A stretch of 64,000 nt of DNA from contig NZ_JACLQU010000011.1 in the NCBI RefSeq assembly GCF_016648855.1, positions 1 through 64,000 of the forward strand, given 5' to 3'. How positions within the stretch are numbered: position 1 is the stretch's first letter; every line of letters begins with the position of its first letter. Shown piece by piece: positions 53,392 through 62,214 of the stretch. This DNA is from Streptococcus parasanguinis. GTDB taxonomy: Bacteria; Bacillota; Bacilli; Lactobacillales; Streptococcaceae. The notes beneath the pieces were generated by a model. That model was not told where the DNA came from. It saw only the letters and a program-made list of their open reading frames with translations, and searched no databases. Both the position numbers and the translations under genes were made by a program.

Positions 53392-53892
53392 CTACTCCAC
53401 TTCTATCCAATAACGCTCCGTTCCATTTCGAACATCTTCAAATTGACCGCCATTAGCTAAGATAACCGCTCGACTGGCCGGATTTTCCGTGCTACATGTC
53501 ACCAGAGCACGATGGATGTTCTTTTCCTTAGCAACTCGCAGACCTTGACGGAGAGCTTCCTTGGCATAACCCTTGCCTCTTTCAGAGGGACGGATGGAGT
53601 AGCCAATATGGCCAGCATAATTCAGCAATCCCTCATTTAGTCTCAACCGTAAATTTAAAAAACCTAAAGCATGGCCTGATTCATCAAACAATACGAACTG
53701 AATTGATGGAACGCGATTTTCAGGCAATCCTATTCCCATTTCTTTATTAAGGTTAGTTTCTAGCCACTCCTCATAATCAAAGTTCTCAGCATCCCAAAAG
53801 CCACCGTCGTGAGCTGATCGGGTCGCTTCAAACTCTGCCATCATGTCTAATACAGTTTCTTTATCCGCTAGAGTTGGTCTACGTAATTTCAT
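53392..53892 (-). CDS. GNAT-family N-acetyltransferase
   Basis: A 166-residue GNAT. The acetyl-CoA loop SERGKGYAKEALRQGLRVAKE lies near residue 103-123 and VTCSTENPASRAVILANGG is the usual C-terminal strand. Target unknown. GGGAGG precedes the ATG. Embedded in the anaerobic nrd cluster, perhaps only by operon history. Confidence 0.88.
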   Translation of the reverse strand: MKLRRPTLADKETVLDMMAEFEATRSAHDGGFWDAENFDYEEWLETNLNKEMGIGLPENRVPSIQFVLFDESGHALGFLNLRLRLNEGLLNYAGHIGYSIRPSERGKGYAKEALRQGLRVAKEKNIHRALVTCSTENPASRAVILANGGQFEDVRNGTERYWIEVE

Positions 53893-53914
53893 CTTTACCT
53901 CCCCATAAGAGAAA

Positions 53915-53936
53915 AGTGAGAGCGGACTCTCACTTT
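53915..53936 (-). terminator. Hairpin overlapping the end of the 46-aa ORF
   Basis: AGTGAGAG cgga CTCTCACT 8-bp stem, followed on the minus strand by TTTTC. It overlaps the stop codon and may partly terminate nrdD transcripts. Confidence 0.6.
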
Positions 53937-54070
53937 TTCTTATTCTTATTTAAAAATTGTTCTCTCAGGCTAGCTACTCGGTCTTTTTTATTGATTCCAC
54001 CCTTTGAATGCTTCTCGTGGAATCGTTGAACCTGAGCCTTGCCCTTATCGTCTAATTGGTATTTTCCCAT
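53930..54070 (-). CDS. Conserved 46-residue hypothetical protein of the nrdD cluster
   Basis: A small basic protein starting MGKYQLDDKGKAQVQRFHEK and ending in a Lys/Asn-rich tail (NKNKKK). No cysteines, signal or membrane segment; one amphipathic helix is likely. AAAAGGA precedes the ATG and the gene starts 11 nt after nrdD. A similar small ORF sits at this place in pneumococcal genomes, which argues that it is real. Function unknown. Confidence 0.8.
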   Translation of the reverse strand: MGKYQLDDKGKAQVQRFHEKHSKGGINKKDRVASLREQFLNKNKKK

Positions 54071-54081
54071 AATGTCCTTTT

Positions 54082-56292
54082 CTAATCTGTCACTTGGTGT
54101 CCAGCTGATTTGATAGTAGATCCATTCATGTGTTTGACCCGCGCAGCGATTTCCTTATGACGGCCATTGACCATCGGACGAGCTTGCGGGTTTCCTAGAT
54201 AACCACAGGTCCGTTTGACTACATCAACCGTTTTCGGATCGCTATTGCCACAGTTTGGACAAGCAAATCCGCGCTCAGTCGGTGTGAAATCTCCTTCAAA
54301 ATCACACTTGTAACAACGGTCAATCGGCGTATTGGTACCGAGATAACCGACCCGGTCATAGGCATAATCCCAAACCGCCTCAAGGGCTTTTGGATTTTGT
54401 TGGAGCACAGGGTATTCACAGTAGTGGATAAAGCCACCAGAAGCTCCAGCTTCAGGATAAACTTTTTCAAAATCCAACTTTTCAAATGGCGTTGGGTTCT
54501 TACGAACATCGTAGTGGAAACTATTGGTGTAGTATTCCTTGTCTGTGATATCCGGAACCTTACCAAATTTCTCCGTATCTAGGCGACAGAAGCGGTCTGT
54601 CAAGCTTTCTGACGGAGTCGAATAGATAGAGAAGTGGTAATCATACTGGTCAGACCATTCTTCCACGCGCGCTTTCATATCCTTGATGATATCGATCGTG
54701 AATTGTTTGGCTTCTGAATTGTGTTCCCAATTTGGACCATAAAAGACGGTTGCGACTTCATAGAGTCCGATATAGCCAAGAGAAACGGTCGCTCTGCGAT
54801 GACGGAAGAGCTGATCTACCTGGTCATATTTACCCAAGCGTTTCCCGAAAGCCCCATATTGGTAGAGAATCGGCGCATTGGCTGGTGTCGCTTCTTTGGT
54901 ACGTTCCACGCGGTAAACCAAGGCATCTTCAGCAATGTTCATCCGTTCATTAAAGATTTGCCAGAACTTCTCCTTGTCTCCGCCCGATTCCAAGGCAATC
55001 CGAGGTAAATTGACTGTCACAACCCCTAGATTCATCCGGCCAGAATTAACTTCCACACCATTCTCGTCCTTCCAACCTTGAAGGAAAGAGCGACATCCCA
55101 TCGGAACCTTGAAGGAGCCTGTTAATTCGACAATCTTGTCATAAGACAAAACGTCCGGATACATGCGCTTCGTCGCACATTCCAAGGCCAATTGCTTGAT
55201 ATCATAGTTAGGAGTTCCAGGTTCTAGGTTGAGACCCCGCTTAAGGGTAAAGATCAGTTTTGGAAAGATAGCGGTCCGATGTTCCGATCCAAGTCCCTTG
55301 ATTCTGATTTCCAAAATCGCCTTTTGGATTTCCCGCTCGAAGCGATTGGTCCCAAGACCAAAACCAAGCGAAGTAAAGGGAGTTTGTCCGTTCGAGGTAA
55401 AGAGCGTATTGATCTCATATTCCAGCGATTGCATGGCATCATAGATATCTTTTTGAGTCTTGCTCCAAGCATAGTCCTCTTGCTTTTCAGGAAGCACCCA
55501 CTCTTTGGCATCTGCCAAGTGTTTTTGGTAGTTCTTTTCTGCATAAGGGGCCAAGACTTCATCGATCCGGTCAGCCGAGCAACCCCCATACTGACTAGAA
55601 GCTACATTGGCAATAATCTGCGAGATTTGAGCCGTTGCAGTTTGGATAGACTTAGGACTTTCTACTTCTGCATTCCCAATCTTAAAGCCATTTCTGAGCA
55701 TGCCTTCAAAATCGATCAAACAGCAGTTAGTCATCGGTGTATAAGGGCTATAGTCCAAATCATGGTAGTGAATATCCCCTTTTTGGTGGGCATTGGCTAC
55801 GTGTTTAGGCAACATTTTGAGACCAATAGATTTACCGACAATCCCCGCCGTCAAATCCCGTTGCGTATTAAAGACATCACTGTCCTTATTAGCATTTTCA
55901 TTGACAACGGCTTGGTCCTTATTGAGGAGTTTTCCAATCGTAAAGTTGATATCCGTCGCTTTTGAGCGCTCAAAATCCCGCTGAGTCCGATAAGTAATAT
56001 AGCTCTCAGCAATCGCATATTCGTTGGCTTGAAGCAATTCATGTTCAACAACGTTTTGGATCTCATAGATCTTCACGCCATTTGGAAAACGTTCCAAGAT
56101 CTCTGCGATCACACGATCGACAATAGCTTCTAGTTTGGCTTCCATCACTGGAGTGAGAGAAGTCACTTCTTCTGTCGCCTTCAACAAGGCTTTATAAATT
56201 TTTTCAACATCGAATTGAACACGGCGGCCATCTCGTTTTTCAACAAAAATATCCGGGGCCATTCTCAGTTTTTCTTCTCTCAAGGTGATCAT
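54082..56292 (-). CDS. nrdD: Anaerobic (class III) ribonucleoside-triphosphate reductase
   Basis: A 736-residue glycyl-radical enzyme. N-terminal ATP-cone (IFVEKRDGRRVQFDVEKIYKA split over about 15-33), catalytic barrel with YSPYTPMTNCCLID and GGCSADRID, C-terminal zinc site CYKCDFEGD and CPNCGNSD, and the glycyl-radical motif RTCGYLGNP near residue 696. It makes dNTPs without oxygen. The ATG at 56292 has AGAGAGG 10 nt upstream and gives the length usual in streptococci; ATGs at 56313 and 56301 are alternatives. Confidence 0.95.
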   Translation of the reverse strand: MITLREEKLRMAPDIFVEKRDGRRVQFDVEKIYKALLKATEEVTSLTPVMEAKLEAIVDRVIAEILERFPNGVKIYEIQNVVEHELLQANEYAIAESYITYRTQRDFERSKATDINFTIGKLLNKDQAVVNENANKDSDVFNTQRDLTAGIVGKSIGLKMLPKHVANAHQKGDIHYHDLDYSPYTPMTNCCLIDFEGMLRNGFKIGNAEVESPKSIQTATAQISQIIANVASSQYGGCSADRIDEVLAPYAEKNYQKHLADAKEWVLPEKQEDYAWSKTQKDIYDAMQSLEYEINTLFTSNGQTPFTSLGFGLGTNRFEREIQKAILEIRIKGLGSEHRTAIFPKLIFTLKRGLNLEPGTPNYDIKQLALECATKRMYPDVLSYDKIVELTGSFKVPMGCRSFLQGWKDENGVEVNSGRMNLGVVTVNLPRIALESGGDKEKFWQIFNERMNIAEDALVYRVERTKEATPANAPILYQYGAFGKRLGKYDQVDQLFRHRRATVSLGYIGLYEVATVFYGPNWEHNSEAKQFTIDIIKDMKARVEEWSDQYDYHFSIYSTPSESLTDRFCRLDTEKFGKVPDITDKEYYTNSFHYDVRKNPTPFEKLDFEKVYPEAGASGGFIHYCEYPVLQQNPKALEAVWDYAYDRVGYLGTNTPIDRCYKCDFEGDFTPTERGFACPNCGNSDPKTVDVVKRTCGYLGNPQARPMVNGRHKEIAARVKHMNGSTIKSAGHQVTD

Positions 56293-56332
56293 ACCAAACA
56301 TGCCTCTCTTCATTTATTTACATACAAGTTGT

Positions 56333-56413
56333 ATTATACCACTCCAAAAATAAAAATCAATATCTTGTGGTGAAAATTCTAAAAAACTTTCTAAAACACA
56401 AGATATTGATTTT
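56333..56413 (-). promoter_or_regulatory. nrdD promoter with paired NrdR-like boxes in a terminator stem
   Basis: Minus-strand TTGATT (56355-56360), 16 nt, TATAAT (56333-56338). A perfect 17-bp inverted repeat (56353-56369 and 56397-56413) carries CACAAGATATTGATT on each arm, close to the NrdR box ACACWAWATATWGTGT. The same repeat, followed by T5, can form the terminator of the upstream gene. Confidence 0.65.
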
Positions 56414-56414
56414 C

Positions 56415-58253
56415 TTAAGAGCGTTGATAGAGTTTGAAATGACGGTATTTCTTCTCAACTAGACGATAATTTTCTTTGAGCAAGTCCTTCATATTGGAGG
56501 TCAACTCTACCTGATTGTTGACCACAATATACTTAGGTTCAGACCGATCGATTTGTTGGATCACATTGGTCCGATTTTCATTAATTCCCAGATAAGACGT
56601 CGGAGTCAATAAGGCAGAAGCTGCCAAACGATCGCTATCTTGATAGAGAGTAGCTGTCGTATCCCAAGCATAAATGGTATCTTTCGACTTGGTGTGATTT
56701 TTAATGTAGCTGGCAATAGCGCTCCGTTCACTGGATTGACCAGACTGAAGCACGACATCTTGAACCACTGGATTCGCCAAGAGATAGACGAGGGCTACTA
56801 GCGGTAAGAAAACTTGGCTCGTAAAGTAAGCGGCCCAAACTTCCTTGTTTTTCTTCTTCCGACCACGACGTTCAATCCCGTCGTTTTCTTCCCCATCTCG
56901 TGAGAACCAGATCGCAAACAAAGGAAGAACAAATGGCAACATCGGTAACAATTGGTAAGCTCCCTGTTCAGGAAGACCAATCGACACAATGAGGACCACC
57001 AAGCTACCTGCCCATCCCATAAAGCGGAAGATCCGGCGAGCACTGCTATTTTGCTTGGTAAAGGACATCAAAAAGGCAGAGACCAGACCAAAGGCGAGCG
57101 CCAATAGTCCATAATAAATGGCATTACTGAAGGTCTGTCCATTGCTAAAATTCAAGGCATTAAAGACATAGGTCACTTGGTTAATGGCATAGCCAAAAGT
57201 CTGATTCAAAACGGTGATATAGCCAATTGGATAAAAGACAAGTGAAAAACCAAGGAGAGCTGCTAGCAGTTGATAAAAGCCACGCGCCCATCTCTTCTGC
57301 TTGATATTAAAAGCTGTTAATCCAAGGAAAGCCAACAAATAAAACAGGGCACTGGTCATCGGATCAATCAAGAAAGCCACAGCTGCAATCGCACCATAAA
57401 GGATAAAGCCTTCATCCTTACGATGTCCAATCAGATAAGCCAAAATGAAATTCATGCTGGCAAATAGGATTGGAAGGCTAAAGAGAGTCACATAAGTCCC
57501 TCCAAAACCAAGGCCTAACACCAAGAAATAAAAGAGTAACTGGACATTCTTCGCTGTATCTTTATCAGACACCAGCAAGCGCACAACCCGATAGAGGTAA
57601 GTACCCGCAAAGAAGAGGGCAATCGCTTGGAGAATCATCAAGATCCAATGTCCACCAGCTAAACTTCCCAACCAGTTGATTGCATAATAGAGCAGACCAT
57701 TGGTTCCGTAAAAATCACCAAACGGTACTTGACCCTTGGTCATTGCCCAGCCAGCATACAAGTTTTGAGATTGTTGATTGGTTGCAAAACGGGTTAAAAA
57801 TGGCACCCCGACATGCAGTAAACTAATCAAGAGACTCAACACAAAAGGAATCGCTAGGGGCACTGGACGCTTGGATTGACGACGGATCGGCTCAACTGCC
57901 ACATCTGCTTCTAGCTCTTCCGTATTCTCTTCTACCTTAGATGCTTCCGCTTTTGCCGCTTCAACTCCCGCCTTACGCGAACGACGACTCATCCGACTGA
58001 GCGTTTGCTCCGCTTCCTGTTCAGATTCTTGTGTAGGTTCTGCTACTGCTTCTGGCTTGGCATCACTAATTTCCTCTGATGCCTCCATTGCAACCGGCTC
58101 CTCCAAGACTTCTGCCTGCTGGCTATGAGTCGGCTCTTCTTCACGAAAGACTGATTTATCTAGCACTTCGCGAATTTCACGTGTATCCTGAAAACTGTCT
58201 CCCACGTGAAGCCCTAACTTTTTCGAAGTCATTTCTTGCTCTTTTTCGCTCAT
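56415..58253 (-). CDS. Polytopic membrane protein, GT-C glycosyltransferase-like
   Basis: A 612-residue protein. Residues 1-130 are acidic and disordered with a Lys/Arg patch (RMSRRSRKAG); about 11-12 helices follow (about 135-500); the last 100 residues form an extracytoplasmic domain (KDTIYAWDTTATLYQDSD ... KYIVVNNQVEL). The segment NLYAGWAMTKGQVPFGDFYG after the first helix resembles the first loop of GT-C enzymes, where the Asp acts in catalysis. I do not recognise a specific family; lipid-linked sugar transfer is inferred. Single gene with its own promoter, between cls and nrdD. Confidence 0.75.
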   Translation of the reverse strand: MSEKEQEMTSKKLGLHVGDSFQDTREIREVLDKSVFREEEPTHSQQAEVLEEPVAMEASEEISDAKPEAVAEPTQESEQEAEQTLSRMSRRSRKAGVEAAKAEASKVEENTEELEADVAVEPIRRQSKRPVPLAIPFVLSLLISLLHVGVPFLTRFATNQQSQNLYAGWAMTKGQVPFGDFYGTNGLLYYAINWLGSLAGGHWILMILQAIALFFAGTYLYRVVRLLVSDKDTAKNVQLLFYFLVLGLGFGGTYVTLFSLPILFASMNFILAYLIGHRKDEGFILYGAIAAVAFLIDPMTSALFYLLAFLGLTAFNIKQKRWARGFYQLLAALLGFSLVFYPIGYITVLNQTFGYAINQVTYVFNALNFSNGQTFSNAIYYGLLALAFGLVSAFLMSFTKQNSSARRIFRFMGWAGSLVVLIVSIGLPEQGAYQLLPMLPFVLPLFAIWFSRDGEENDGIERRGRKKKNKEVWAAYFTSQVFLPLVALVYLLANPVVQDVVLQSGQSSERSAIASYIKNHTKSKDTIYAWDTTATLYQDSDRLAASALLTPTSYLGINENRTNVIQQIDRSEPKYIVVNNQVELTSNMKDLLKENYRLVEKKYRHFKLYQRS

Positions 58254-58318
58254 TCTTTTTCCTTTTCTTCGCTATTCCTCTGCTCTTTCCTTTTAGAAAA
58301 AAGCCCATTATCTTCTCT

Positions 58319-58347
58319 AGTATACCAAATTCTGCCGACCATGTCAG
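58319..58347 (-). promoter_or_regulatory. Promoter of the GT-C-like gene
   Basis: CTGACA (58342-58347), 17 nt, TATACT (58319-58324) on the minus strand. Confidence 0.72.
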
Positions 58348-58373
58348 CCTCTTGCCACATAGTCCTATGGAAA

Positions 58374-58407
58374 AAGAGTCAGATCTCTCAGCTTCTGACT
58401 CTTTCTT
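58374..58407 (-). terminator. cls terminator
   Basis: AAGAGTCAGA / TCTGACTCTT stem followed on the minus strand by TTTCC. Confidence 0.82.
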
Positions 58408-58424
58408 CTGTATTCCCACACCTA

Positions 58425-59960
58425 TTACAACATCGGTGCGAACAATTGCATAATTTCCTTGATTAAGCTTTGGTGCCATGTAAAGCGGAAGGTATCCTCT
58501 GTAATTTCTTGAGACACTTCAAAGATATGGTCAAAGTCCTCACGAATCTTTTTCAAGGCAGGCGTCCGATACATCCAGACAGCATTTTCATAGTGATGGA
58601 CCAAACTGCGGTAATCAAAGTTAATCGACCCTACAACCGCCATTTCATCATCGGCAAGAACTTGCTTACTGTGGACAAAACCAGGTGTGTACTCATAGAT
58701 TTTCACACCAGCGTCCATCAGATCCAAGTATGCCCCACGGGTTACGATTTGGATCAATTTTTTATCCGGAATATACGGGGTCACGATGCGAACATCCACC
58801 CCACGAAGGGCCGCATTGCGGATATCTTCTGTCAAATCATAATCGATGATCAAGTAAGGAGTCGTGATATAGACGTAATCCGTCGCCTGGTTAATCATAT
58901 TTTGATAGACTGTCTTTCCAACCTGCGACTTGTAAATCGGTTTTGGTCCACTCCCATAGGGAATGTAGAGCCCTTCTCCTTCGACCGCCTTATTTTCAAT
59001 ATGGTAGCGGTCAAAATCCTCGATTTCCCCACGGTTGATGTACCAGTTCATGAGGAAGAGTCGCGTTAAGGCCTTAACAGCTCGTCCATCTAAACGAATG
59101 GCACTGTCCTTCCAGTGACCAAACCGCTCAATGTGGTTGATGTACTCGTCTGCCAAATTGACACCACCCGTATAGCCGATCTGGCCATCAATGACCAAGA
59201 TCTTACGGTGGTCTCGGTTGTTATAAGCCACTGTTAGACGGGGGATCACCTTGTTAAACTTATGGGCATCAATCCCCATCTTTCGCAATCGTTTGGTATA
59301 GTTCCCAGCCAAGGTTGCCATACAGCCGATGTCGTCATAAAGGAGTTTGACTTCGACCCCCTCTTTCACTTTCTGCTCTAAAATCTCTAGGATACTGTTC
59401 CACATCAAGCCCTCATCAATGATGTAAAACTCGATGAAGATAAATTTTTTCGCCGCTCTCAGATCCTCTAGTAGTTGCTCATACATCTCCTCCCCTAGAG
59501 GGTAAAAGGTTGATGCCGTCCCATTGTAGAGATCCGCATTGTGATCCATGGATAAAATCGACTTGACCAAGCCATAAACCGCCTTGCTTTCTTGCTTGAG
59601 CTCCTTACGCAACTGATGACTATTGTCCTCTCGAAACTTCATGGACTCCATATTTTTCAGCTGGATCATTTCCTTTTTGGACAAACGTCGCTCTCCAAAC
59701 ATGAGGTATAAAAGCGATCCAAAGACAGGAATGACGGCAATCAAGAGCCAGGTCACCTTATTTTCAGGCGGGGTATTTCGATTAACAATAGCTAAGATTG
59801 TCGACACATATAAGAGCCCAATGACTGCAACAGATAGCCAATGAGGGAACCATCTATTGAGCCAGAAGAAGGCCGCAAAGGATGCCCATAGTTCAAAGCC
59901 CATAAACAAAATACTAAATCCATATTTGGACATTAATAGACGTAATTTTCTAAAGGTCAC
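58425..59960 (-). CDS. cls: Cardiolipin synthase
   Basis: A 511-residue phospholipase D-superfamily enzyme. Two N-terminal helices with the PLDc_N segment, then two HKD motifs: HRKILVIDGQIGYTGG near 248 and HSKQVLADDEMAVVGS near 427. It condenses two phosphatidylglycerol molecules to cardiolipin in the membrane. The GTG start at 59960 is preferred: GGAGG lies 5 nt upstream, and the longer frame to 60014 would run through the promoter at 59986-60014. Confidence 0.94.
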   Translation of the reverse strand: MTFRKLRLLMSKYGFSILFMGFELWASFAAFFWLNRWFPHWLSVAVIGLLYVSTILAIVNRNTPPENKVTWLLIAVIPVFGSLLYLMFGERRLSKKEMIQLKNMESMKFREDNSHQLRKELKQESKAVYGLVKSILSMDHNADLYNGTASTFYPLGEEMYEQLLEDLRAAKKFIFIEFYIIDEGLMWNSILEILEQKVKEGVEVKLLYDDIGCMATLAGNYTKRLRKMGIDAHKFNKVIPRLTVAYNNRDHRKILVIDGQIGYTGGVNLADEYINHIERFGHWKDSAIRLDGRAVKALTRLFLMNWYINRGEIEDFDRYHIENKAVEGEGLYIPYGSGPKPIYKSQVGKTVYQNMINQATDYVYITTPYLIIDYDLTEDIRNAALRGVDVRIVTPYIPDKKLIQIVTRGAYLDLMDAGVKIYEYTPGFVHSKQVLADDEMAVVGSINFDYRSLVHHYENAVWMYRTPALKKIREDFDHIFEVSQEITEDTFRFTWHQSLIKEIMQLFAPML

Positions 59961-59985
59961 AGCATCCTCCTTTTTTCTTTCTACT

Positions 59986-60014
59986 AGTATACCAATTCTT
60001 TTTACCCGTTGCAA
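59986..60014 (-). promoter_or_regulatory. cls promoter
   Basis: TTGCAA (60009-60014), 17 nt, TATACT (59986-59991) on the minus strand. Confidence 0.78.
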
Positions 60015-60046
60015 CGACCAACCAAGCCCCTTCTAGACAAACAAAA

Positions 60047-60224
60047 AGAGAGTGGGACAAAAGTCCTAGCCTCTCAATTATTTTTGGATTGTCGAGCAAG
60101 ACGCAGTGGTTGAGTGGGCTCTACTACGCTGATTTCGTCAGCTTTTTCAACCCTACTCAACTTTGCGGAGGTAGGACGACGAAATCGAATTCTAACGAAT
60201 TACCGATTTCTGTCCCACTCTCTC
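60047..60224 (-). repeat. Modular hairpin repeat, family 2 copy A'
   Basis: Near-identical to 4609-4790. Here the outer ends are true inverted repeats (GAGAGTGGGACA / TGTCCCACTCTC). In the central hairpin GGGTT/AGCCC replaces GGGCT/AGCCC and GCTGAC/ATCAGC replaces GCTGAT/GTCAGC, so pairing is kept. Follows the lipoprotein gene at 60237 and can terminate it. Confidence 0.92.
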
Positions 60225-60236
60225 TTGTCTCGTCCC

Positions 60237-60647
60237 TTATTGCTTGGTCAGGACAATAATTCCTTGATCATCCTCTGCTTGTTCCAAGTCTTCTAGCGAC
60301 AACTGATTTCCTTCGATCCGATAGCGATAAGGCTCATCTCCGATACGCATGGATTGATTGACCGGATCAATACTAACCTCTTTGGCCTCTTCTTCTCCAT
60401 CAGCATCTTGCACCGTAAACGTGCCTTTTCGACCCGTCACCACCAAGAGGATCGTATTTTCCTCGTCCTGTCCACGATAACTGCCATCTATGGACACCCC
60501 TTCTTTCTGTTCTTCACTCGCTGACGTCACAGTCTGTGATGAAGCAGACGTCTGTTTGCTCGAAGTCTGTGTCGCTTTTTCTTGCTGGCTACAAGCAGTC
60601 AGGAAAAGGGCTACTGCCAAGGTCATTATAGACATGATTTTTTTCAT
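60237..60647 (-). CDS. Small lipoprotein
   Basis: A 136-residue lipoprotein: signal peptide MKKIMSIMTLAVALFLTAC (lipobox LTAC), Ser/Thr/Gln linker, and a 75-residue beta-rich domain (VSIDGSYRGQDEENTILLVV ... YRIEGNQLSLEDL) of a type common in streptococcal lipoproteins. The ATG at 60647 has AAGGAG upstream; the frame to 60689 has none. A counterpart next to cls and folC is, as I recall, present in pneumococcus. Function unknown. Confidence 0.85.
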   Translation of the reverse strand: MKKIMSIMTLAVALFLTACSQQEKATQTSSKQTSASSQTVTSASEEQKEGVSIDGSYRGQDEENTILLVVTGRKGTFTVQDADGEEEAKEVSIDPVNQSMRIGDEPYRYRIEGNQLSLEDLEQAEDDQGIIVLTKQ

Positions 60648-60690
60648 TAAGATCGACTCCTTTCGCCATAACCGTATACCATCTACCACC

Positions 60691-60719
60691 AGTATACGCC
60701 AAGAAAGTCTTTAGGTCAA
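60691..60719 (-). promoter_or_regulatory. Promoter of the small lipoprotein gene
   Basis: TTGACC (60714-60719), 17 nt, TATACT (60691-60696) on the minus strand. Confidence 0.82.
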
Positions 60720-60723
60720 TTGT

Positions 60724-61956
60724 TTACCCCTCTAATAAAAATGCCCTTACTTCCGCAATAAAATACAAGGATCCTGTCACAAATAAGACTTCATCTGAAG
60801 GACTCTGATCCATAAATTCTTTGATATAGGCCTTGTAGTCAGCTACATAGGGCAGGTCTTGTCGGTCGCCTTGTGCCACCACTTCCCCGTAATGGAAGGT
60901 CGTCAAAATCAATTCAGCTTCCGGCAATCCCGCTTGAAGCGTTTGGAGCATCCCGCTATAATCTTTTCGCTTGAGGGCTCCAAATAAAATCTTCACGCGC
61001 TTTCCTGCTAAGCTGTTGGCAAACTCGATCAAGCGCAACATGGCATGAGGATTATGGGCGCCATCCAGATACACCTGGTCGCCAAACAACTCTAGACGGC
61101 CCGGCCACCGCGTCTCTTGCAAGGCAAGCTTGACCTGATCCATATCCACTTCTTGATCTAGGCCCTCCATATAGAGGAAAAAGGCCTCCAAAGCTACTGC
61201 AGCATTTTCCCGTTGGTAATCACCCTTCAAGCCCAGAGACGGCAAGACAAGTTCCACGCTTTCATTCCAAAAACGATCCTGCTCGAAACCAAAATCTTTC
61301 CGGAAGGCGTGGAGATCCACAGCCAATTGCTCCGCTTTTTCTTGACAAACAACTATAGCATCATCCGACAAGGGGCCCACCACAGCTTTCTTGCCCTTCT
61401 TAAAGATTCCTGCCTTTTGCTGGGCGATTTCCGCAATCGTCCCTCCCAGTGTTTCTTGGTGATCCAGGCCAACCGAAGTGATCACTGCGATCTCTCCCGT
61501 CACTACGTTGGTCGTATCCAGAAGCCCACCGATGCCAACTTCCAATAAGACCACGTCCACAGCTTGTTCCTTAAAATACAAGAGGGCCATGAGGCAGATA
61601 ATCTCAAAATAAGAGAGTTGATCCTGAGTTTGAAGCAAGGTCTGCTCCATTTGTTGGACTTCTTGGCCAATCCGAGTAAAATCTTCATCTGAAATTTGCT
61701 GATCCCCAATACAAATCCGGTCGTGGATACTGATCATATGAGGAGAAGTAAAGGTTCCAACCTTCTTCCCGTGAGTCATCAACAATTGACGCAGAAAGGC
61801 GATCGTGGATCCCTTCCCATTGGTTCCTGTCACATGAAGGATCGGGTAAGCCTTATCCGGCCTCCCTAAAAGGCTCACTGCCTGCTCCATACGATCCAGT
61901 CCAGATCGAAAATTCAGACCGATCCGACTATTCATCCATTGCTCAATCTTATTCAC
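60724..61956 (-). CDS. folC: Folylpolyglutamate / dihydrofolate synthase
   Basis: A 410-residue Mur-ligase-family enzyme with ATP loop HVTGTNGKGSTIAF near residue 42, LLEVGIGGLLDTTNVV near 140 and GAHNPHAM near 300. It adds glutamates to folates and, in the bifunctional form, makes dihydrofolate. Length fits the family. Starts ...AGGAGGAAG before the ATG. Confidence 0.94.
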   Translation of the reverse strand: MNKIEQWMNSRIGLNFRSGLDRMEQAVSLLGRPDKAYPILHVTGTNGKGSTIAFLRQLLMTHGKKVGTFTSPHMISIHDRICIGDQQISDEDFTRIGQEVQQMEQTLLQTQDQLSYFEIICLMALLYFKEQAVDVVLLEVGIGGLLDTTNVVTGEIAVITSVGLDHQETLGGTIAEIAQQKAGIFKKGKKAVVGPLSDDAIVVCQEKAEQLAVDLHAFRKDFGFEQDRFWNESVELVLPSLGLKGDYQRENAAVALEAFFLYMEGLDQEVDMDQVKLALQETRWPGRLELFGDQVYLDGAHNPHAMLRLIEFANSLAGKRVKILFGALKRKDYSGMLQTLQAGLPEAELILTTFHYGEVVAQGDRQDLPYVADYKAYIKEFMDQSPSDEVLFVTGSLYFIAEVRAFLLEG

Positions 61957-61984
61957 ATCTTCCTCCTAAAAGAAAAAAGCGACA

Positions 61985-62213
61985 AAACCTCCTCTGACGT
62001 TTGCGCTCCTTTCTTTTGTAATTATTTCTTTCTCATTTTTACAGCAAGTCCATCGGACTTCCTGCTTTTTCTTGCTTCTTAAAGCAGGGCTAAAAACATC
62101 CACCGGATGTTTCAACTCTTTCTAGTTTCTAGGAGTTGAGGTGATACAGTCTCCCAGACTTACCAGCTCTCTCGTATTTCAAGGAGTTGGGCTAAAAACG
62201 TCCCCCGGACGTT
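61985..62213 (-). terminator. Array of three terminator-like hairpins downstream of the DUF1292 gene
   Basis: On the minus strand three GC-cored hairpins follow in series: AAAAACGTCC/GGACGTTTTT (62193-62215), AAACATCC/GGATGTTT (62095-62118) and CAGGAAGTCC/GGACTTGCTG (62041-62065). The first two are each followed by AGCCC. The intervening DNA also holds short inverted repeats. No ORF in this 258-bp gap. Confidence 0.7.
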
Positions 62214-62214
62214 T

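Noticed and set aside
56415..58253. Competence regulation of the GT-C-like gene (neighbouring gene in pneumococcus is called competence-induced)
   Set aside because: No cin-box (TACGAATA-type) sequence was seen upstream; a normal sigma-A promoter is present.
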